Notes under the pieces: generated by a model
The model's input: the letters and a program-made list of their open reading frames with translations, nothing else
Database searches by the model: none
What the model was told of the DNA's origin: nothing
Part shown: piece by piece, positions 16,792 to 26,272 of the stretch
Layout of the letters: every line of letters begins with the position of its first letter
Position numbering within the stretch: position 1 is the stretch's first letter
Source: Methylobacterium jeotgali
Lineage (GTDB): Bacteria; Pseudomonadota; Alphaproteobacteria; Rhizobiales; Beijerinckiaceae
Assembly (NCBI RefSeq): GCF_022179345.1
Contig: NZ_BPQR01000051.1
Coordinates: 1 to 42,452, forward strand
Direction: 5' to 3'
Length of the DNA: 42,452 nucleotides
Program-made: the position numbers and the translations under genes

Positions 16792-17145
16792 TCAGAGATC
16801 CACGATCCTTCGGAAGCCGCCGTAGATCATCCGTTTCCCGTCGAAGATCGCCTGCTCCGTGGTCTCCTTCAGCCGCGGGTCGGCCATCACCGCGGCGTTG
16901 ACGGCGTCGCGGCTCTCCCGCGATGCGTAGGTGATCCAGGAGAACACGACGGTCTCCTCCTCGCTCGCCTGAACGGCGCGGGGGAAGGAGGTCAGGGTGC
17001 CGTAGGGCACGTCGTCGGCGACGCACTCCACGAAGGAGAGGGCGCCGTGCTCCATCCAGATCGCGCCCGCGTGCTCCGCCATCTCGCGATAGGCGTCGAG
17101 CTTGGCCTTCGGCACCGCCACCACGAACCCGTCCACGTAGGCCAT
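16792..17145 (-). CDS. DUF1428 family protein
   Basis: A 117-residue dimeric alpha/beta-barrel-type (ferredoxin-like) protein. The start YVDGFVVAVPKAKLDAYREMAEHAGAIWMEHGALSFVECV, the motif VVFSWITYASRESRDAVNAAVMADPR and the ending DGKRMIYGGFRRIVDL are characteristic of DUF1428. Function is unknown; the fold is shared with antibiotic-synthesis monooxygenase-like proteins and NIPSNAP-like domains. The ATG at 17145 follows GAGGG at normal spacing. Converges with the TlpA-like gene with only 7 bases between them, and diverges from nhaA. Confidence 0.9.
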   Translation of the reverse strand: MAYVDGFVVAVPKAKLDAYREMAEHAGAIWMEHGALSFVECVADDVPYGTLTSFPRAVQASEEETVVFSWITYASRESRDAVNAAVMADPRLKETTEQAIFDGKRMIYGGFRRIVDL

Positions 17146-17239
17146 CGCACCCTCCCTCGGTCCTCGTTGCCAATAACGCGCGCCGGGCGCGACCTCATCC
17201 AGGCTTGAGATGCGCGGACAAGCTGGGCAACCCAACCCC

Positions 17240-18433
17240 ATGGAGCACCGACCGATTCGACCGACCCGTCCGGCCTCCGCCCTGCGTGCCGTGCTCACCG
17301 GCGAGGCCGGAGGCGGGCTCGTGCTGATGGCGGCCGCGGCGCTGGCGCTCGTCGTCGCGAATTCCGGCGCCGCCGATGCCTACAACCGGGCGCTCCACGC
17401 GTATCTCGGCCCCCTGAGCGTGCTGCACTGGATCAACGACGGCCTGATGGCGGCGTTCTTTCTGCTCGTCGGGCTCGAGATCAAGCGCGAGGCCCTCGAC
17501 GGGCGCCTGCGCACCTGGCCGGACCGGGCGCTGCCCGGCATCGCCGCCCTCGGAGGCATGGCGGTGCCGGCCCTCGTCTACGTCGCCCTCAACCGGGGCG
17601 ACACGCTGCGGGGCTGGGCGATCCCGTCGGCCACCGACATCGCCTTCGCGCTGGGCGTGCTGGCGCTCCTCGGCCGGAGGGCGCCGGTCTCGCTGAAGGT
17701 GTTCCTGAGCGCGGTCGCCATCGTCGACGACCTCGGCGCCGTGATCATCATCGCCCTGTTCTACACCGGCGGGCTCGACCCCTGGATGCTCGGCCTCGCG
17801 GGGGCGCTGCTCGCCGTCCTGTTCGCCATGAACCGGGCCCGCGTGAGTGCGCTCCCGCCCTATCTCCTGCTTGGCCTCGTGCTCTGGGTGCTGGTGCTGC
17901 GCTCCGGCGTCCACGCCACGGTGGCGGGCGTGCTCCTGGCGCTGACGATCCCGATCCGACCGAGCCCCGGACGGCCCGAGGATGCGGCCTCGCCCCTGCA
18001 CCGGCTGGAGCATGCCCTGACGCCCTTCGTCACCTACGCGATCGTGCCGGTCTTCGGCTTCGCCAATGCCGGCGTGACCCTGATCGGGCTCTCGCCTTCC
18101 GCGCTGCTCCACCCCGTGACGCTCGGCGTCGCCCTCGGACTGTTCCTCGGCAAGCAGGCCGGTGTCTTCGCGAGCGTCCGGCTCGCCGTCGCCGCAGGGC
18201 TGGCGGCGCGGCCGGCGGGGGCGAGCTGGACGCAGGTCTACGGCGTCGGCGTGCTCTGCGGGATCGGGTTCACCATGAGCCTGTTCATCGGAGGGCTCGC
18301 CTTCGCGCCGGGACTCAACGAGACCGAGGTGAAGCTCGGCGTGCTCGCGGGCTCCCTGGCCTCGGGCGTGCTGGGGGCGCTGATCCTGCTCTCCGCCGAC
18401 CCGGCGCGCCGGGCGGGGTCGGCGACCGGATAG
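17240..18433 (+). CDS. nhaA: Na+/H+ antiporter NhaA
   Basis: Inner-membrane electrogenic antiporter exchanging internal Na+ for external H+, for pH and salt homeostasis. About 397 residues with some 12 hydrophobic segments. Diagnostic stretches are [41 protein letters not shown], the essential aspartate pair in [32 protein letters not shown] and [16 protein letters not shown]. The start is uncertain: ATG at 17240 (MEHRPIRP) aligns with the usual N-terminus, but an in-frame ATG at 17210 also exists, and neither has a strong ribosome-binding site. The carbamoyltransferase follows after 13 bases, so the two are co-transcribed. Confidence 0.95.
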   Translation: MEHRPIRPTRPASALRAVLTGEAGGGLVLMAAAALALVVANSGAADAYNRALHAYLGPLSVLHWINDGLMAAFFLLVGLEIKREALDGRLRTWPDRALPGIAALGGMAVPALVYVALNRGDTLRGWAIPSATDIAFALGVLALLGRRAPVSLKVFLSAVAIVDDLGAVIIIALFYTGGLDPWMLGLAGALLAVLFAMNRARVSALPPYLLLGLVLWVLVLRSGVHATVAGVLLALTIPIRPSPGRPEDAASPLHRLEHALTPFVTYAIVPVFGFANAGVTLIGLSPSALLHPVTLGVALGLFLGKQAGVFASVRLAVAAGLAARPAGASWTQVYGVGVLCGIGFTMSLFIGGLAFAPGLNETEVKLGVLAGSLASGVLGALILLSADPARRAGSATG

Positions 18434-18446
18434 GACGGGAGGGACG

Positions 18447-20228
18447 ATGCGCTACACCCTCGGCCTCGCGACCACCTTCCACGATCCGGCGCTCGCCCTC
18501 GTCGGACCGGACGGCGCGGTGCTCTTCGCCGAGGCCGCCGAGCGCCCGCTCCAGGTCAAGCGCGCCCCGAACTGCGAGCCCGATCCCGCCGGCCGGATGG
18601 TCGGCCTCCTGAAGGAGCACGTCCCGCCGGGCTCCGAACTGGTGGTCGCCTCGAGCTGGAGCGCCCCCTTCACCGAGTTCCTCGCCGCCCAGGCCGCCGC
18701 CGGCGCCTTCGCCCTGGAAGCGCTCGCCCGGCATTCGACGGCGCTCAACCGCTCCTTCGTGCCGGAGCGGGCCGAGCGCATCTTCGTCGCCGAGCTCGCC
18801 CAGGCCCAGGCGCGGGCGGGCTACGGCACGCTCCAGGCCCTCAACCAGGATGTCCGCGACGGCGGGAGGCCGCGGGCGAAAATCGTCTCGCAGCGCCGCT
18901 ACCCGCACCACCTCGCGCATGCCGCCCTCGGCCTCTGGGGCAGCCCCTTCGAGGAGGCCACCGCGCTGATCGTCGACGGCATGGGCGAGACCGGCGCCGC
19001 CGCGATCTACCGCCTGACCCGCGAGGGCCGGATCGAGGAGGTGCGCCGCCACCGGGGCCGGGGCTCGGTCGGCTTCCTCTACGGGCTCGTCACCGATCTC
19101 GCCGGCTTCGACCAGATCAAGGGCGAGGAATGGAAGGTGATGGGGCTCGCCCCCTACGGCCGCAGCGACCCGGAGCTGATGGGCCTGCTCCGGCGCCTCT
19201 ACGGCGTCGCGGACGGCCGCCTGCGCTTCCCCGACGAGGCGACCATCCGCGCGGTCGCCAGCGAGATCGTTGCCCGGCGCCCGCCGGACCCGGACGGCGA
19301 GGGCTGGGCCGACCTCGCCCGCTGCGGACAGGACCTCTTCGCCGAGGTGATGGACGTGCTCGTCGCCGAGGCCTGGAGGCTGGCGCCGAGCCAGAATCTT
19401 GTCATCAGTGGGGGCTGCGGGCTCAACTCCTCCTACAACGGCCGGGTGCTCGGCCGTTCGGGGTTCGAGCGCCTGCACGTGCCCTCGGCGCCCGCCGACG
19501 ACGGCAACGCGGTCGGCGCCGCGTGGCTCGCCTACGCGGAGGACAATCCGGGCTGGACGGGTCCGGAGTGGGGGAGCCGGCCGCTCTCCCCCTATCTCGG
19601 CTCCCGCGTCTCGACGGAGCCGATGGCGCGGATGGCCGCCTGGGAGCCCCGCGCCCGGCGCCTGGGACATGCCGGCGTGACGAGCGAGGCCGCGCGCATC
19701 CTCGCCGAAGGCGGGCTCGTCGGCTGGGTGCAGGGGCGGGCGGAGTTCGGGCCCCGCGCCCTCGGCAACCGCTCGATCCTCGCCGACCCGCGGCCCGAGG
19801 ACGCCAAGGACATCCTCAACGCCAAGGTGAAGTACCGCGAGGGCTTCCGCCCCTTCGCCCCGGCGATCCTCGCCGAGGCCGGGCCGGACTGGTTCGAGGA
19901 TTACGCCGACAGCCCCTACATGGAGCGGACCCTGGTCTGGCGGGAGGCGGTGCGGTCGCGCGTGCCGGCGGTCGTCCACGCCGACGGCACCGGAAGGCTC
20001 CAGAGCGTGACGGCCGAGCGCAACCCGGCCTTCGCCGCGCTGATCGCCGCCTTCGCAGAGCGGACCGGCGTGCCGATCCTCTTGAACACGAGCTTCAACG
20101 TGATGGGCCGGCCGATCCTCCACGGGGCGGAGGACGCGATCGTGATGTTCTGCACCACCGGCCTCGACGCGGTAGTCGTCGAGGACTGGATCGTCACGAA
20201 ACAGGCTGCACCGGCGCGGCGACCGTGA
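18447..20228 (+). CDS. NodU/CmcH-family O-carbamoyltransferase
   Basis: A 593-residue ATP-dependent carbamoyltransferase that would transfer a carbamoyl group from carbamoyl phosphate to a hydroxyl of a small molecule. The N-terminal Kae1/ASKHA-like domain shows LGLATTFHDPALALV, the metal-binding YPHHLAHAALG (about 152-161), LIVDGMGETGAAAIYR and EWKVMGLAPYG, then ISGGCGLNSSYNGR. The C-terminal YrdC-like part contains GWVQGRAEFGPRALGNRSILADPR (about 429-450), REGFRPFAPAIL and LLNTSFNVMGRPI. All are family hallmarks, so it looks active. Substrates in the family include Nod factors, cephalosporins and other natural products. No biosynthetic cluster is present; its only operon partner is nhaA. 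The GGGAGG ribosome-binding site decides the start. Confidence 0.92.
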   Translation: MRYTLGLATTFHDPALALVGPDGAVLFAEAAERPLQVKRAPNCEPDPAGRMVGLLKEHVPPGSELVVASSWSAPFTEFLAAQAAAGAFALEALARHSTALNRSFVPERAERIFVAELAQAQARAGYGTLQALNQDVRDGGRPRAKIVSQRRYPHHLAHAALGLWGSPFEEATALIVDGMGETGAAAIYRLTREGRIEEVRRHRGRGSVGFLYGLVTDLAGFDQIKGEEWKVMGLAPYGRSDPELMGLLRRLYGVADGRLRFPDEATIRAVASEIVARRPPDPDGEGWADLARCGQDLFAEVMDVLVAEAWRLAPSQNLVISGGCGLNSSYNGRVLGRSGFERLHVPSAPADDGNAVGAAWLAYAEDNPGWTGPEWGSRPLSPYLGSRVSTEPMARMAAWEPRARRLGHAGVTSEAARILAEGGLVGWVQGRAEFGPRALGNRSILADPRPEDAKDILNAKVKYREGFRPFAPAILAEAGPDWFEDYADSPYMERTLVWREAVRSRVPAVVHADGTGRLQSVTAERNPAFAALIAAFAERTGVPILLNTSFNVMGRPILHGAEDAIVMFCTTGLDAVVVEDWIVTKQAAPARRP

Positions 20229-20310
20229 GATGCTTGAGCGGTCAGTGGTCAGGGACAGGACGCCATCGCGACGCCTGCCCTCGCACCGAGCCGATCGCCC
20301 GGAAACGGTC

Positions 20311-20667
20311 TTACTCGCAGACCTCGACGCGCTTGTAGGTGAACTCGACCTCGTCGAGCCAGACCTTGCGGCGCTCGTAGTGGCAGATCGGCTCGCGGCG
20401 GGGGCGCACCACCATCACCGGCTGCTCCTCGACGTAGACCGGGCGCGGCCGGTAGGCGGGCGGCGGCGGAGGGGCGGGCTGGGCGCCGTTCATGAGGGCG
20501 CCGGCCGCGAGCCCGCCGACGACGCCGGCCGCGGCGCCGCCGATGATCGCCGCGTTCATGCCGTCGCGGGCGAAGGCGCCCTGGCCGCCGGCTGAAAGAA
20601 GCGCCGCCGCGAGGGCGGCTGCGGAAAGGCCGCTCCGGGCCCAGTCGAACGAGGGGATCGCGCGCAC
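20311..20667 (-). CDS. Secreted small protein with glycine-rich membrane-like segment
   Basis: A 118-residue exported protein. Residues 1-32 (GTG start, RAIPSFDWARSGLSAAALAAALLSAGGQGAFA-RDG) look like a signal peptide. A glycine/alanine-rich hydrophobic stretch AAIIGGAAAGVVGGLAAGALM follows, resembling a glycine-zipper. Then come a proline-rich linker and a basic/acidic C-terminal domain with two cysteines (ICHYERRKVWLDEVEFTYKRVEVCE). The GTG at 20667 is preferred over an upstream ATG because GGGAGA lies 8 bases before it. I know no function; similar glycine-zipper proteins are envelope-associated. Ends 82 bases after the convergent carbamoyltransferase. Confidence 0.72.
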   Translation of the reverse strand: MRAIPSFDWARSGLSAAALAAALLSAGGQGAFARDGMNAAIIGGAAAGVVGGLAAGALMNGAQPAPPPPPAYRPRPVYVEEQPVMVVRPRREPICHYERRKVWLDEVEFTYKRVEVCE

Positions 20668-20758
20668 GGATGATGTCTCCCGAATGGTCTCGGGACTACA
20701 CGCCAGGGTGCTTAACAAACCGCCAACGGAAACGAACGGATACGCACGGCCGCAAGGC

Positions 20759-21019
20759 TCAGACGCCGCGCTTCTCCATCATCGCCTTGACCTGCATGAG
20801 CTGGTCCCAGACCTGGCCGGGGGAGGTGTTGAGCATGTCGAAGGCGCTGCTCACGCCCCAGTAGAGGCCGAGCACGATCACCGGCACCAGCACCCAGCCG
20901 AGGATCTCCTCGCCCCGGCGTCGGCGCATCCGGCGGCGTCGGCGCTCGTCGCGCCGGCTCGGCTTCGGTGCGGGGGCCGGCCCCACGGGATTGAGGGGCC
21001 CCTCCTGAAGATCGCTCAT
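20759..21019 (-). CDS. Small single-helix membrane protein, unknown function
   Basis: An 86-residue protein with a very basic arginine block (SRRDERRRRRMRRRRGEE, residues 21-38). One transmembrane helix follows (ILGWVLVPVIVLGLYWGVSSAF) and then a short amphipathic tail LNTSPGQVWDQLMQVKAMMEKRGV. The basic side before the helix predicts an N-in orientation. No family recognised. It lies 91 bases upstream of the glycine-zipper gene on the same strand and could be in its transcript. Confidence 0.65.
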   Translation of the reverse strand: MSDLQEGPLNPVGPAPAPKPSRRDERRRRRMRRRRGEEILGWVLVPVIVLGLYWGVSSAFDMLNTSPGQVWDQLMQVKAMMEKRGV

Positions 21020-21201
21020 CGGGGCGCCCCCGTCTCGCCGCCCGCGGCCCGGAGCCGCGGGGGTGTCCGTCGAAGCGCGGGTGTCCCCTGGCAGGCGGCC
21101 CGCGCGAGGGGACCTCTAGCGCCTCGCGCCCCGGGGCGGAAGCGCCGAGGAGCATGCCGGGGCGCGATCGGCGGCCAGGCGTGTCCTGCGGGGCGCAGGT
21201 T

Positions 21202-23694
21202 TCACGCCCGCACGAGCGGCACCTTCGGTACGGTGCGGACGCCGCCGGAGCCGCCGCTGCCGCCCCCTCCGCCGCCCTTGTCCTTGGGCGTCTTCTTGCG
21301 CGCCGCAGCGCGGGGCTTCGCGCGCTTCTTGCGGGCGGCGCTCGCGACGTCCTTCTCGGGCTTCGGCGTGACGGGGCCGTCGGGGAACTCGAAGCCGAGG
21401 CTGTCCTTGCGGCCGGCCTTGGCCTCGGCGTCCTCCGGCTTCTTGAGCACGACCCGCACGAGTCCGCCGTCCTTAAGGCGCCCGAACAGCACCTCGTCGG
21501 CGAGCGGCGTCTTGATGGTCGACTGGATCAGCCGGGCCATTGGACGGGCGCCCATGGCGTCGTCGTAGCCGTTCTCCACCAGCCAGTCGCGGGCCTCGTC
21601 GGAGAGCTCGATGGTGACGTTGCGGTCGGCGAGCTGCGCCTCGAGCTGGAGGACGAACTTGTCGACGACCTTGGCCACGACCTCCTTCGGCAGGTGGCCG
21701 AAGGAGATGATCGCGTCGAGGCGGTTGCGGAATTCCGGCGCGAACAGCCGGTTGATCGCCTCGACGTCGTCGCCCGAGCGCTTCGACTGTGTGAAGCCGT
21801 AGGCCGACTTCGCGAGATCCGCGGCGCCCGCGTTCGAGGTCATGATGATGATCACGTTGCGGAAATCGACCTGCTTGCCGTTGTGATCGGTGAGCTTGCC
21901 GTGGTCCATCACCTGCAACAGGATGTTGAACAGGTCCGGGTGCGCCTTCTCGATCTCGTCGAGCAGCAGCACGCAGTGCGGGTGCTGGTCGATCCCATCC
22001 GTGAGCAGTCCGCCCTGGTCGAAGCCAACATAGCCGGGGGGCGCGCCGATGAGGCGGCTCACGGTGTGGCGCTCCATGTACTCCGACATGTCGAAGCGCA
22101 GCATCTCGACGCCGAGCGAGGAGGCGAGCTGCTTGGCGGCCTCCGTCTTGCCGACGCCGGTCGGGCCGGCGAAGAGGTACGAACCGATCGGCTTGTCCGG
22201 GTCGCGAAGCCCGGCGCGGGCGAGCTTGATCGCCGAGGTCAGGGCCTCGATGGCGTTGTTCTGGCCGTAGACGACCCGCGACAGGTTCTCGGTGAGGTTC
22301 TTGAGGACGACGGCGTCGTCCTTCGAGACGGTCTTCGGGGGGATGCGGGCCATCGTGGCGATGGTCGCCTCGATCTCCTTGACGCCGATGGTGCGCTTGC
22401 GCCGGCTCTCGGGCAGCAGCATCTGCGAGGCGCCGGTCTCGTCGATGACGTCGATCGCCTTGTCGGGCAGCTTGCGGTCGTTGATGTAGCGCGCCGAGAG
22501 CTCGACGGCCGCCTTCACGGCGTCCGACGTGTACTTGAGCTTGTGGAACTCCTCGAAATAGGGCCGCAGGCCCTTCACGATCTCGATCGTGTCGGGGATC
22601 GAGGGCTCGTTGACGTCGATCTTCTGGAAGCGGCGCACTAGGGCGCGATCCTTCTCGAAGTACTGGCGGTACTCCTTGTAGGTGGTCGAGCCGATGCAGC
22701 GCAGCGTGCCCGCCGCGAGCGCGGGCTTGAGGAGGTTCGAGGCGTCCATGGCGCCGCCCGAGGTGGCGCCCGCGCCGATCACGGTGTGGATCTCGTCGAT
22801 GAAGAGCACCGCCTTGGGGTGGGCCTCGATCTCCTTCATCACCTGCTTGAGGCGCTCCTCGAAGTCGCCGCGGTAGCGGGTGCCGGCGAGCAGCGTGCCC
22901 ATGTCGAGGGAGAACACGGTCGCGTCCTCGAGGACCTCCGGCACCTCGTGCTGGATGATCTTGCGGGCGAGCCCTTCCGCGATCGCGGTCTTGCCGACGC
23001 CGGGGTCGCCGACGAGGAGCGGGTTGTTCTTCTGGCGGCGGCAGAGCACCTGGATGGTGCGCTCGACCTCGGCGTGGCGGCCGATCAGCGGGTCGATCTT
23101 GCCGTCGCGGGCCTTCTTGTTGAGGTTGACGCAGTAGGCGTCGAGCGCGTCGCCCTTCTTCTTGGTGCCCCGCGCCTCGCCCTCCTCGCCGCTCGGCCGC
23201 TCGGAGGGGCTCTCCTCCTCGGCGCCGCGCACGGGCTTCGACTCGGAGGCGCCGGGCCGCTTGGCGATGCCGTGGCTGATGTAGTTGACCGCGTCGTAGC
23301 GGGTCATGTCCTGCTCCTGCAGGAAGTAGGCGGCGTGGCTCTCGCGCTCGGCGAAGATCGCCACCAGCACGTTGGCGCCCGTCACCTCCTCGCGGCCGGA
23401 GGACTGCACGTGGATGACCGCCCGCTGGATGACCCGCTGGAATCCGGCGGTGGGCTTGGCGTCCTGCCGTCCGTCGCCGGCGAGGTTCGACAGCTCCGTG
23501 TCGACGTACTCGACGAGGCTGCGCTTGAGGGCGTCGATCTCGACGTTGCAGGCCCGCATCACGGCGGCGGCGTCCTGGTCGTCGACGAGGGCGAGGAGCA
23601 GGTGCTCGAGCGTCGCGTACTCGTGGCGGCGCTCGCCGGCGAGCGCCAGAGCGCGGTGGAGGGCTTGTTCCAGGCTGCGGGAGAAGCTGGGCAA
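21202..23694 (-). CDS. clpA: ATP-dependent Clp protease ATP-binding subunit ClpA
   Basis: AAA+ unfoldase that feeds substrates, including ClpS-delivered N-degron proteins, to ClpP. The 830-residue protein has the Clp_N repeats (residues 1-145), D1 with Walker A GDPGVGKT near 225-232 and Walker B LFIDEIHT, and D2 with GPTGVGKT near 504-511, LLLDEIEKAHPD and TSNAGAADLAK. The SAYGF loop is in the position of the ClpP-contacting IGL/F loop. The C-terminus carries an extra tail of about 60 residues, first Lys/Arg-rich (ARKKRAKPRAAARKK), then Gly-rich, absent from E. coli ClpA (758 residues). The start is a TTG with AAAGG upstream. clpS lies 71 bases upstream on the same strand. Confidence 0.96.
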   Translation of the reverse strand: MPSFSRSLEQALHRALALAGERRHEYATLEHLLLALVDDQDAAAVMRACNVEIDALKRSLVEYVDTELSNLAGDGRQDAKPTAGFQRVIQRAVIHVQSSGREEVTGANVLVAIFAERESHAAYFLQEQDMTRYDAVNYISHGIAKRPGASESKPVRGAEEESPSERPSGEEGEARGTKKKGDALDAYCVNLNKKARDGKIDPLIGRHAEVERTIQVLCRRQKNNPLLVGDPGVGKTAIAEGLARKIIQHEVPEVLEDATVFSLDMGTLLAGTRYRGDFEERLKQVMKEIEAHPKAVLFIDEIHTVIGAGATSGGAMDASNLLKPALAAGTLRCIGSTTYKEYRQYFEKDRALVRRFQKIDVNEPSIPDTIEIVKGLRPYFEEFHKLKYTSDAVKAAVELSARYINDRKLPDKAIDVIDETGASQMLLPESRRKRTIGVKEIEATIATMARIPPKTVSKDDAVVLKNLTENLSRVVYGQNNAIEALTSAIKLARAGLRDPDKPIGSYLFAGPTGVGKTEAAKQLASSLGVEMLRFDMSEYMERHTVSRLIGAPPGYVGFDQGGLLTDGIDQHPHCVLLLDEIEKAHPDLFNILLQVMDHGKLTDHNGKQVDFRNVIIIMTSNAGAADLAKSAYGFTQSKRSGDDVEAINRLFAPEFRNRLDAIISFGHLPKEVVAKVVDKFVLQLEAQLADRNVTIELSDEARDWLVENGYDDAMGARPMARLIQSTIKTPLADEVLFGRLKDGGLVRVVLKKPEDAEAKAGRKDSLGFEFPDGPVTPKPEKDVASAARKKRAKPRAAARKKTPKDKGGGGGGSGGSGGVRTVPKVPLVRA

Positions 23695-23765
23695 TGCAGG
23701 AGCCTTTGCTTGAGGGCCTGTCTCGGCCTGAGGGCCTGTGTCGGTGCGGACCTAGGGTTCTCGGC

Positions 23766-24182
23766 CTACTTTTTTTCCATGACGCACTGCAGAGGATGTT
23801 GATGTTTGCGGGCAAAGTCCATGACCTGCGTCACCTTGGTCTCCGCGACCTCGTAGGTGAACACCCCGCACTCGCCGACGCCGTTCTGATGGACGTGCAT
23901 CATGATCTGGTAGGCGTCGTCGTGGGACTTGTTGAAGAACCGCTCCACGACGTGCACGACGAACTCCATCGGCGTGTAGTCGTCGTTGAGGAGCAGCACC
24001 CGGTAGAGGCTCGGCCGCTTCGCCCGCGGCTTGGTGCGGGTGATGATGGCGGTGTTGGCGCGGTCGTCCCCGCCCGGCCCGCGCGGCTCCGAGGCCGCGA
24101 CGACCGGGATCGGCGCGGGTTCCATGTTCTGACGCGGGGCGGGGCGCGATGCCTCCCCGCGACCCTCCGTGGCCTGTGACAT
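23766..24182 (-). CDS. clpS: ATP-dependent Clp protease adaptor ClpS
   Basis: N-degron recognin that delivers proteins with bulky hydrophobic N-termini to ClpA. The 138-residue product has the ClpS core [73 protein letters not shown] in order, including the [10 protein letters not shown] pocket and HVHQNG. The N-terminal 50 residues are a disordered Arg/Pro/Glu-rich extension, longer than in E. coli. The start could be the ATG at 24182 or an internal ATG 19 codons later (MEPAPIPV). It precedes clpA on the same strand, the standard arrangement. A hairpin with 7-base arms (GGCCCCC/GGGGGCC, 24208-24226) lies in its 5' leader. Confidence 0.95.
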   Translation of the reverse strand: MSQATEGRGEASRPAPRQNMEPAPIPVVAASEPRGPGGDDRANTAIITRTKPRAKRPSLYRVLLLNDDYTPMEFVVHVVERFFNKSHDDAYQIMMHVHQNGVGECGVFTYEVAETKVTQVMDFARKHQHPLQCVMEKK

Positions 24183-24625
24183 CTGATCCGAACCGATCCT
24201 GCGGCGGGGCCCCCGACGCGGGGGCCGCGGCCGGGGCGGCGAACCCGCAAGGCGCCAATCTATAGGCTGCCCCGGCGGTTCGCCAGACGGCTGCGCGGAA
24301 ACGTCCGCGGGGCCGAAATAGTCCGGGCGCCGATGTGCGCCCGCGCACGCCCGCGATCCGGAAAAGCGAGCAGTCTCGCGGACATGACGGCGGTGCCGCC
24401 CGCCCGGTCGCGGCCTCGCCACGACCGCCCGCGCTGCCGGCAGCCGGACTGTTGCGCCGCCGCAAATGCCGCGAAAGCGCCCAGATCCATTAACCCCCGC
24501 GTAACCGCACCGACCTACCGTGTTTGACAGACGTGGCGGGGACACGGTGCGCACTCGGCGCTCCCCCGCCCGCGAGGTGCGGCGACGTCCGGCGGGTGCC
24601 GGGAGTGCGGGGGCTGTCGGTCGTG
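24183..24625. promoter_or_regulatory. Divergent promoter region of clpS and the D,D-carboxypeptidase gene
   Basis: 443 bases without a supported gene. The frame of the carboxypeptidase stays open back to 24524, but only a TTG would start it there. A CtrA-like site, TTAA-N7-GTAAC, lies at 24490-24505 (one base off the TTAA-N7-TTAA consensus of the alphaproteobacterial cell-cycle regulator). A consensus -35 hexamer TTGACA follows at 24524-24529, but no good -10 is at the right spacing. A peptidoglycan enzyme under CtrA control would make sense; the site is a sequence match only. Confidence 0.35.
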
Positions 24626-26134
24626 ATGCGTAGCGTGTCGAGCGGAGCCGTTCTCGCGTCCCGATCCCTTCCCGCCGCCATCGCCGCGGCGGCCGTCCTC
24701 GCCGCCCTGACGGTTCCGGCCGACGCGCGCCGCGGCCACAAGCACGCCCGCGGCGGCGGCTACAACCCGCCCTACGCGGCCATGGTCGTGGACGTGAAGT
24801 CGGGTCGTGTCCTGCACGCCGTCAACGAGGACAGCCTGCGCCACCCGGCCTCGATCACCAAGGTGATGACGCTCTACATGCTCTTCGAGCAGATGGAGCG
24901 GGGCCGCTTCGCCCTCGATTCCGACCTCACGGTCTCGGCGCGCGCCGCCGCCATGGCGCCCTCGAAGCTCGGCTTCCGCCCCGGCGCGACCATCTCCGTC
25001 GAGGACGCGATCAAGGCCATCGTCACGAAGTCGGCCAACGACGTCGCCTGCGCCATCGGCGAGAACATCGCCGGCTCGGAGGAGCGGTTCGCCGAGCTGA
25101 TGACGGCCAAGGCCCGTGCGCTCGGCATGAGCCGCACCAACTTCGCCAACGCCTCCGGCCTGCCCGACGCCGATCAGGTGACGACGGCCCGCGACCTCAC
25201 GGTGCTGGCCCGCGCGATCCAGGACCGCTTCCCGCGCTACTACAAGTACTTCCAGACCCGCTCCTTCGCCTTCCGCGGCCGGGTCATCGGCAACCACAAC
25301 CGGCTGCTCGGCAACGTCCAGGGCGTCGACGGCATCAAGACCGGATACACCCGCGACTCGGGCTTCAACCTGATGACGGCGGCGAAGTCCGACGACCGCC
25401 AGATCGTCGCCATCGTGCTCGGCGGCAAGTCGGGGGCGAGCCGCGACCGGATCATGGCCGACCTCGTGCGCGCCAACCTGCCCCGCGCCTATGCCGGCGC
25501 CCGCCAGACGGCGCCGACGACGGAGATCGCCGAGCGGACCCGTCCGGCGGTCGTCGCCGACGCGGTCTCGCGGACCCGCACCCAGGTGGCGAGCGCCGAG
25601 GAGGACGTCGAGACCACCGCCTCGACCGGAGGCGCGGAGCCCCTCGACATCCTGCCGGGCCGCGCCGGCACCACGACGCCGGGCAGCGCCGCCGGCCGGG
25701 CCGCCCTGCCGAAGGCCGCCCAGGCCTACGCCGCCTCCGCCGCGCCCTCTCCGTTCCCGGCGCCCGCCGCCCGCTCGCCCTCCGGCAAGACCGAGGCGCG
25801 CCTCGCCTCCGTCGATGCGCCCGCCAAGACCGACCCTGCCAAGGCGGAGGCGCCCAAGGCTCTCGCATCCGGTCCCCGCGTCGTGCCGACCCCCTGGGTG
25901 ATCCAGCTCGGCGCCATGGACGACGAGGACAAGGCCCGCTCCATGCTCTCCCAGGCCCGCGCCCAGGCCGGCGGAGCGCTCGCCAAGGCCGCGCCCTACA
26001 CGGTGAAGGTCGAGCACGGCGGCGCCACGCTCTACCGGGCACGCTTCTCCGGCTTCTCCGAGCAGGACACCGCCCAGGACGCCTGCAAGGCCCTCAAGCG
26101 CAGCGGCTTCAACTGCTTCGCCACCCGGAGCTGA
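24626..26134 (+). CDS. D-alanyl-D-alanine carboxypeptidase (S11) with SPOR domain
   Basis: Penicillin-binding protein 5/6-type enzyme trimming the terminal D-Ala of peptidoglycan stem peptides in the periplasm; 502 residues. A signal peptide (to PADA, about residue 34) precedes the S11 domain, which has all three active-site motifs: SITK (76-79), SAN (136-138) and KTG (238-240). A long Pro/Ala/Thr-rich linker (about 300-420) leads to a C-terminal SPOR domain starting [18 protein letters not shown] and ending [14 protein letters not shown] binds denuded glycan at the septum, so the enzyme is probably targeted to division sites. The ATG at 24626 is chosen because it begins the signal peptide. 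Confidence 0.93.
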   Translation: MRSVSSGAVLASRSLPAAIAAAAVLAALTVPADARRGHKHARGGGYNPPYAAMVVDVKSGRVLHAVNEDSLRHPASITKVMTLYMLFEQMERGRFALDSDLTVSARAAAMAPSKLGFRPGATISVEDAIKAIVTKSANDVACAIGENIAGSEERFAELMTAKARALGMSRTNFANASGLPDADQVTTARDLTVLARAIQDRFPRYYKYFQTRSFAFRGRVIGNHNRLLGNVQGVDGIKTGYTRDSGFNLMTAAKSDDRQIVAIVLGGKSGASRDRIMADLVRANLPRAYAGARQTAPTTEIAERTRPAVVADAVSRTRTQVASAEEDVETTASTGGAEPLDILPGRAGTTTPGSAAGRAALPKAAQAYAASAAPSPFPAPAARSPSGKTEARLASVDAPAKTDPAKAEAPKALASGPRVVPTPWVIQLGAMDDEDKARSMLSQARAQAGGALAKAAPYTVKVEHGGATLYRARFSGFSEQDTAQDACKALKRSGFNCFATRS

Positions 26135-26272
26135 GCCTCCGGCACGCTCCGGCGTCCGCCCGTTCCGGCGGGCGCGGGAGGACCACCCCCGCACGAGACG
26201 AAGAGCCCGCGCCCGCGTTCCAGGCGTGAAGGCCGCCGTGCGTCCAAAGTCTCTGACAACGCGCGTGGAGTA

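Noticed and set aside
18315..20123. A 602-codon open frame on the minus strand opposite the carbamoyltransferase and nhaA end
   Set aside because: Arg/Gly/Glu-rich translation with no motif, covering two well-supported plus-strand genes.
21154..22641. A 495-codon open frame on the plus strand opposite clpA
   Set aside because: The minus strand encodes unmistakable ClpA; in DNA this GC-rich the antisense frame stays open by chance, and its translation is low-complexity with no domains.
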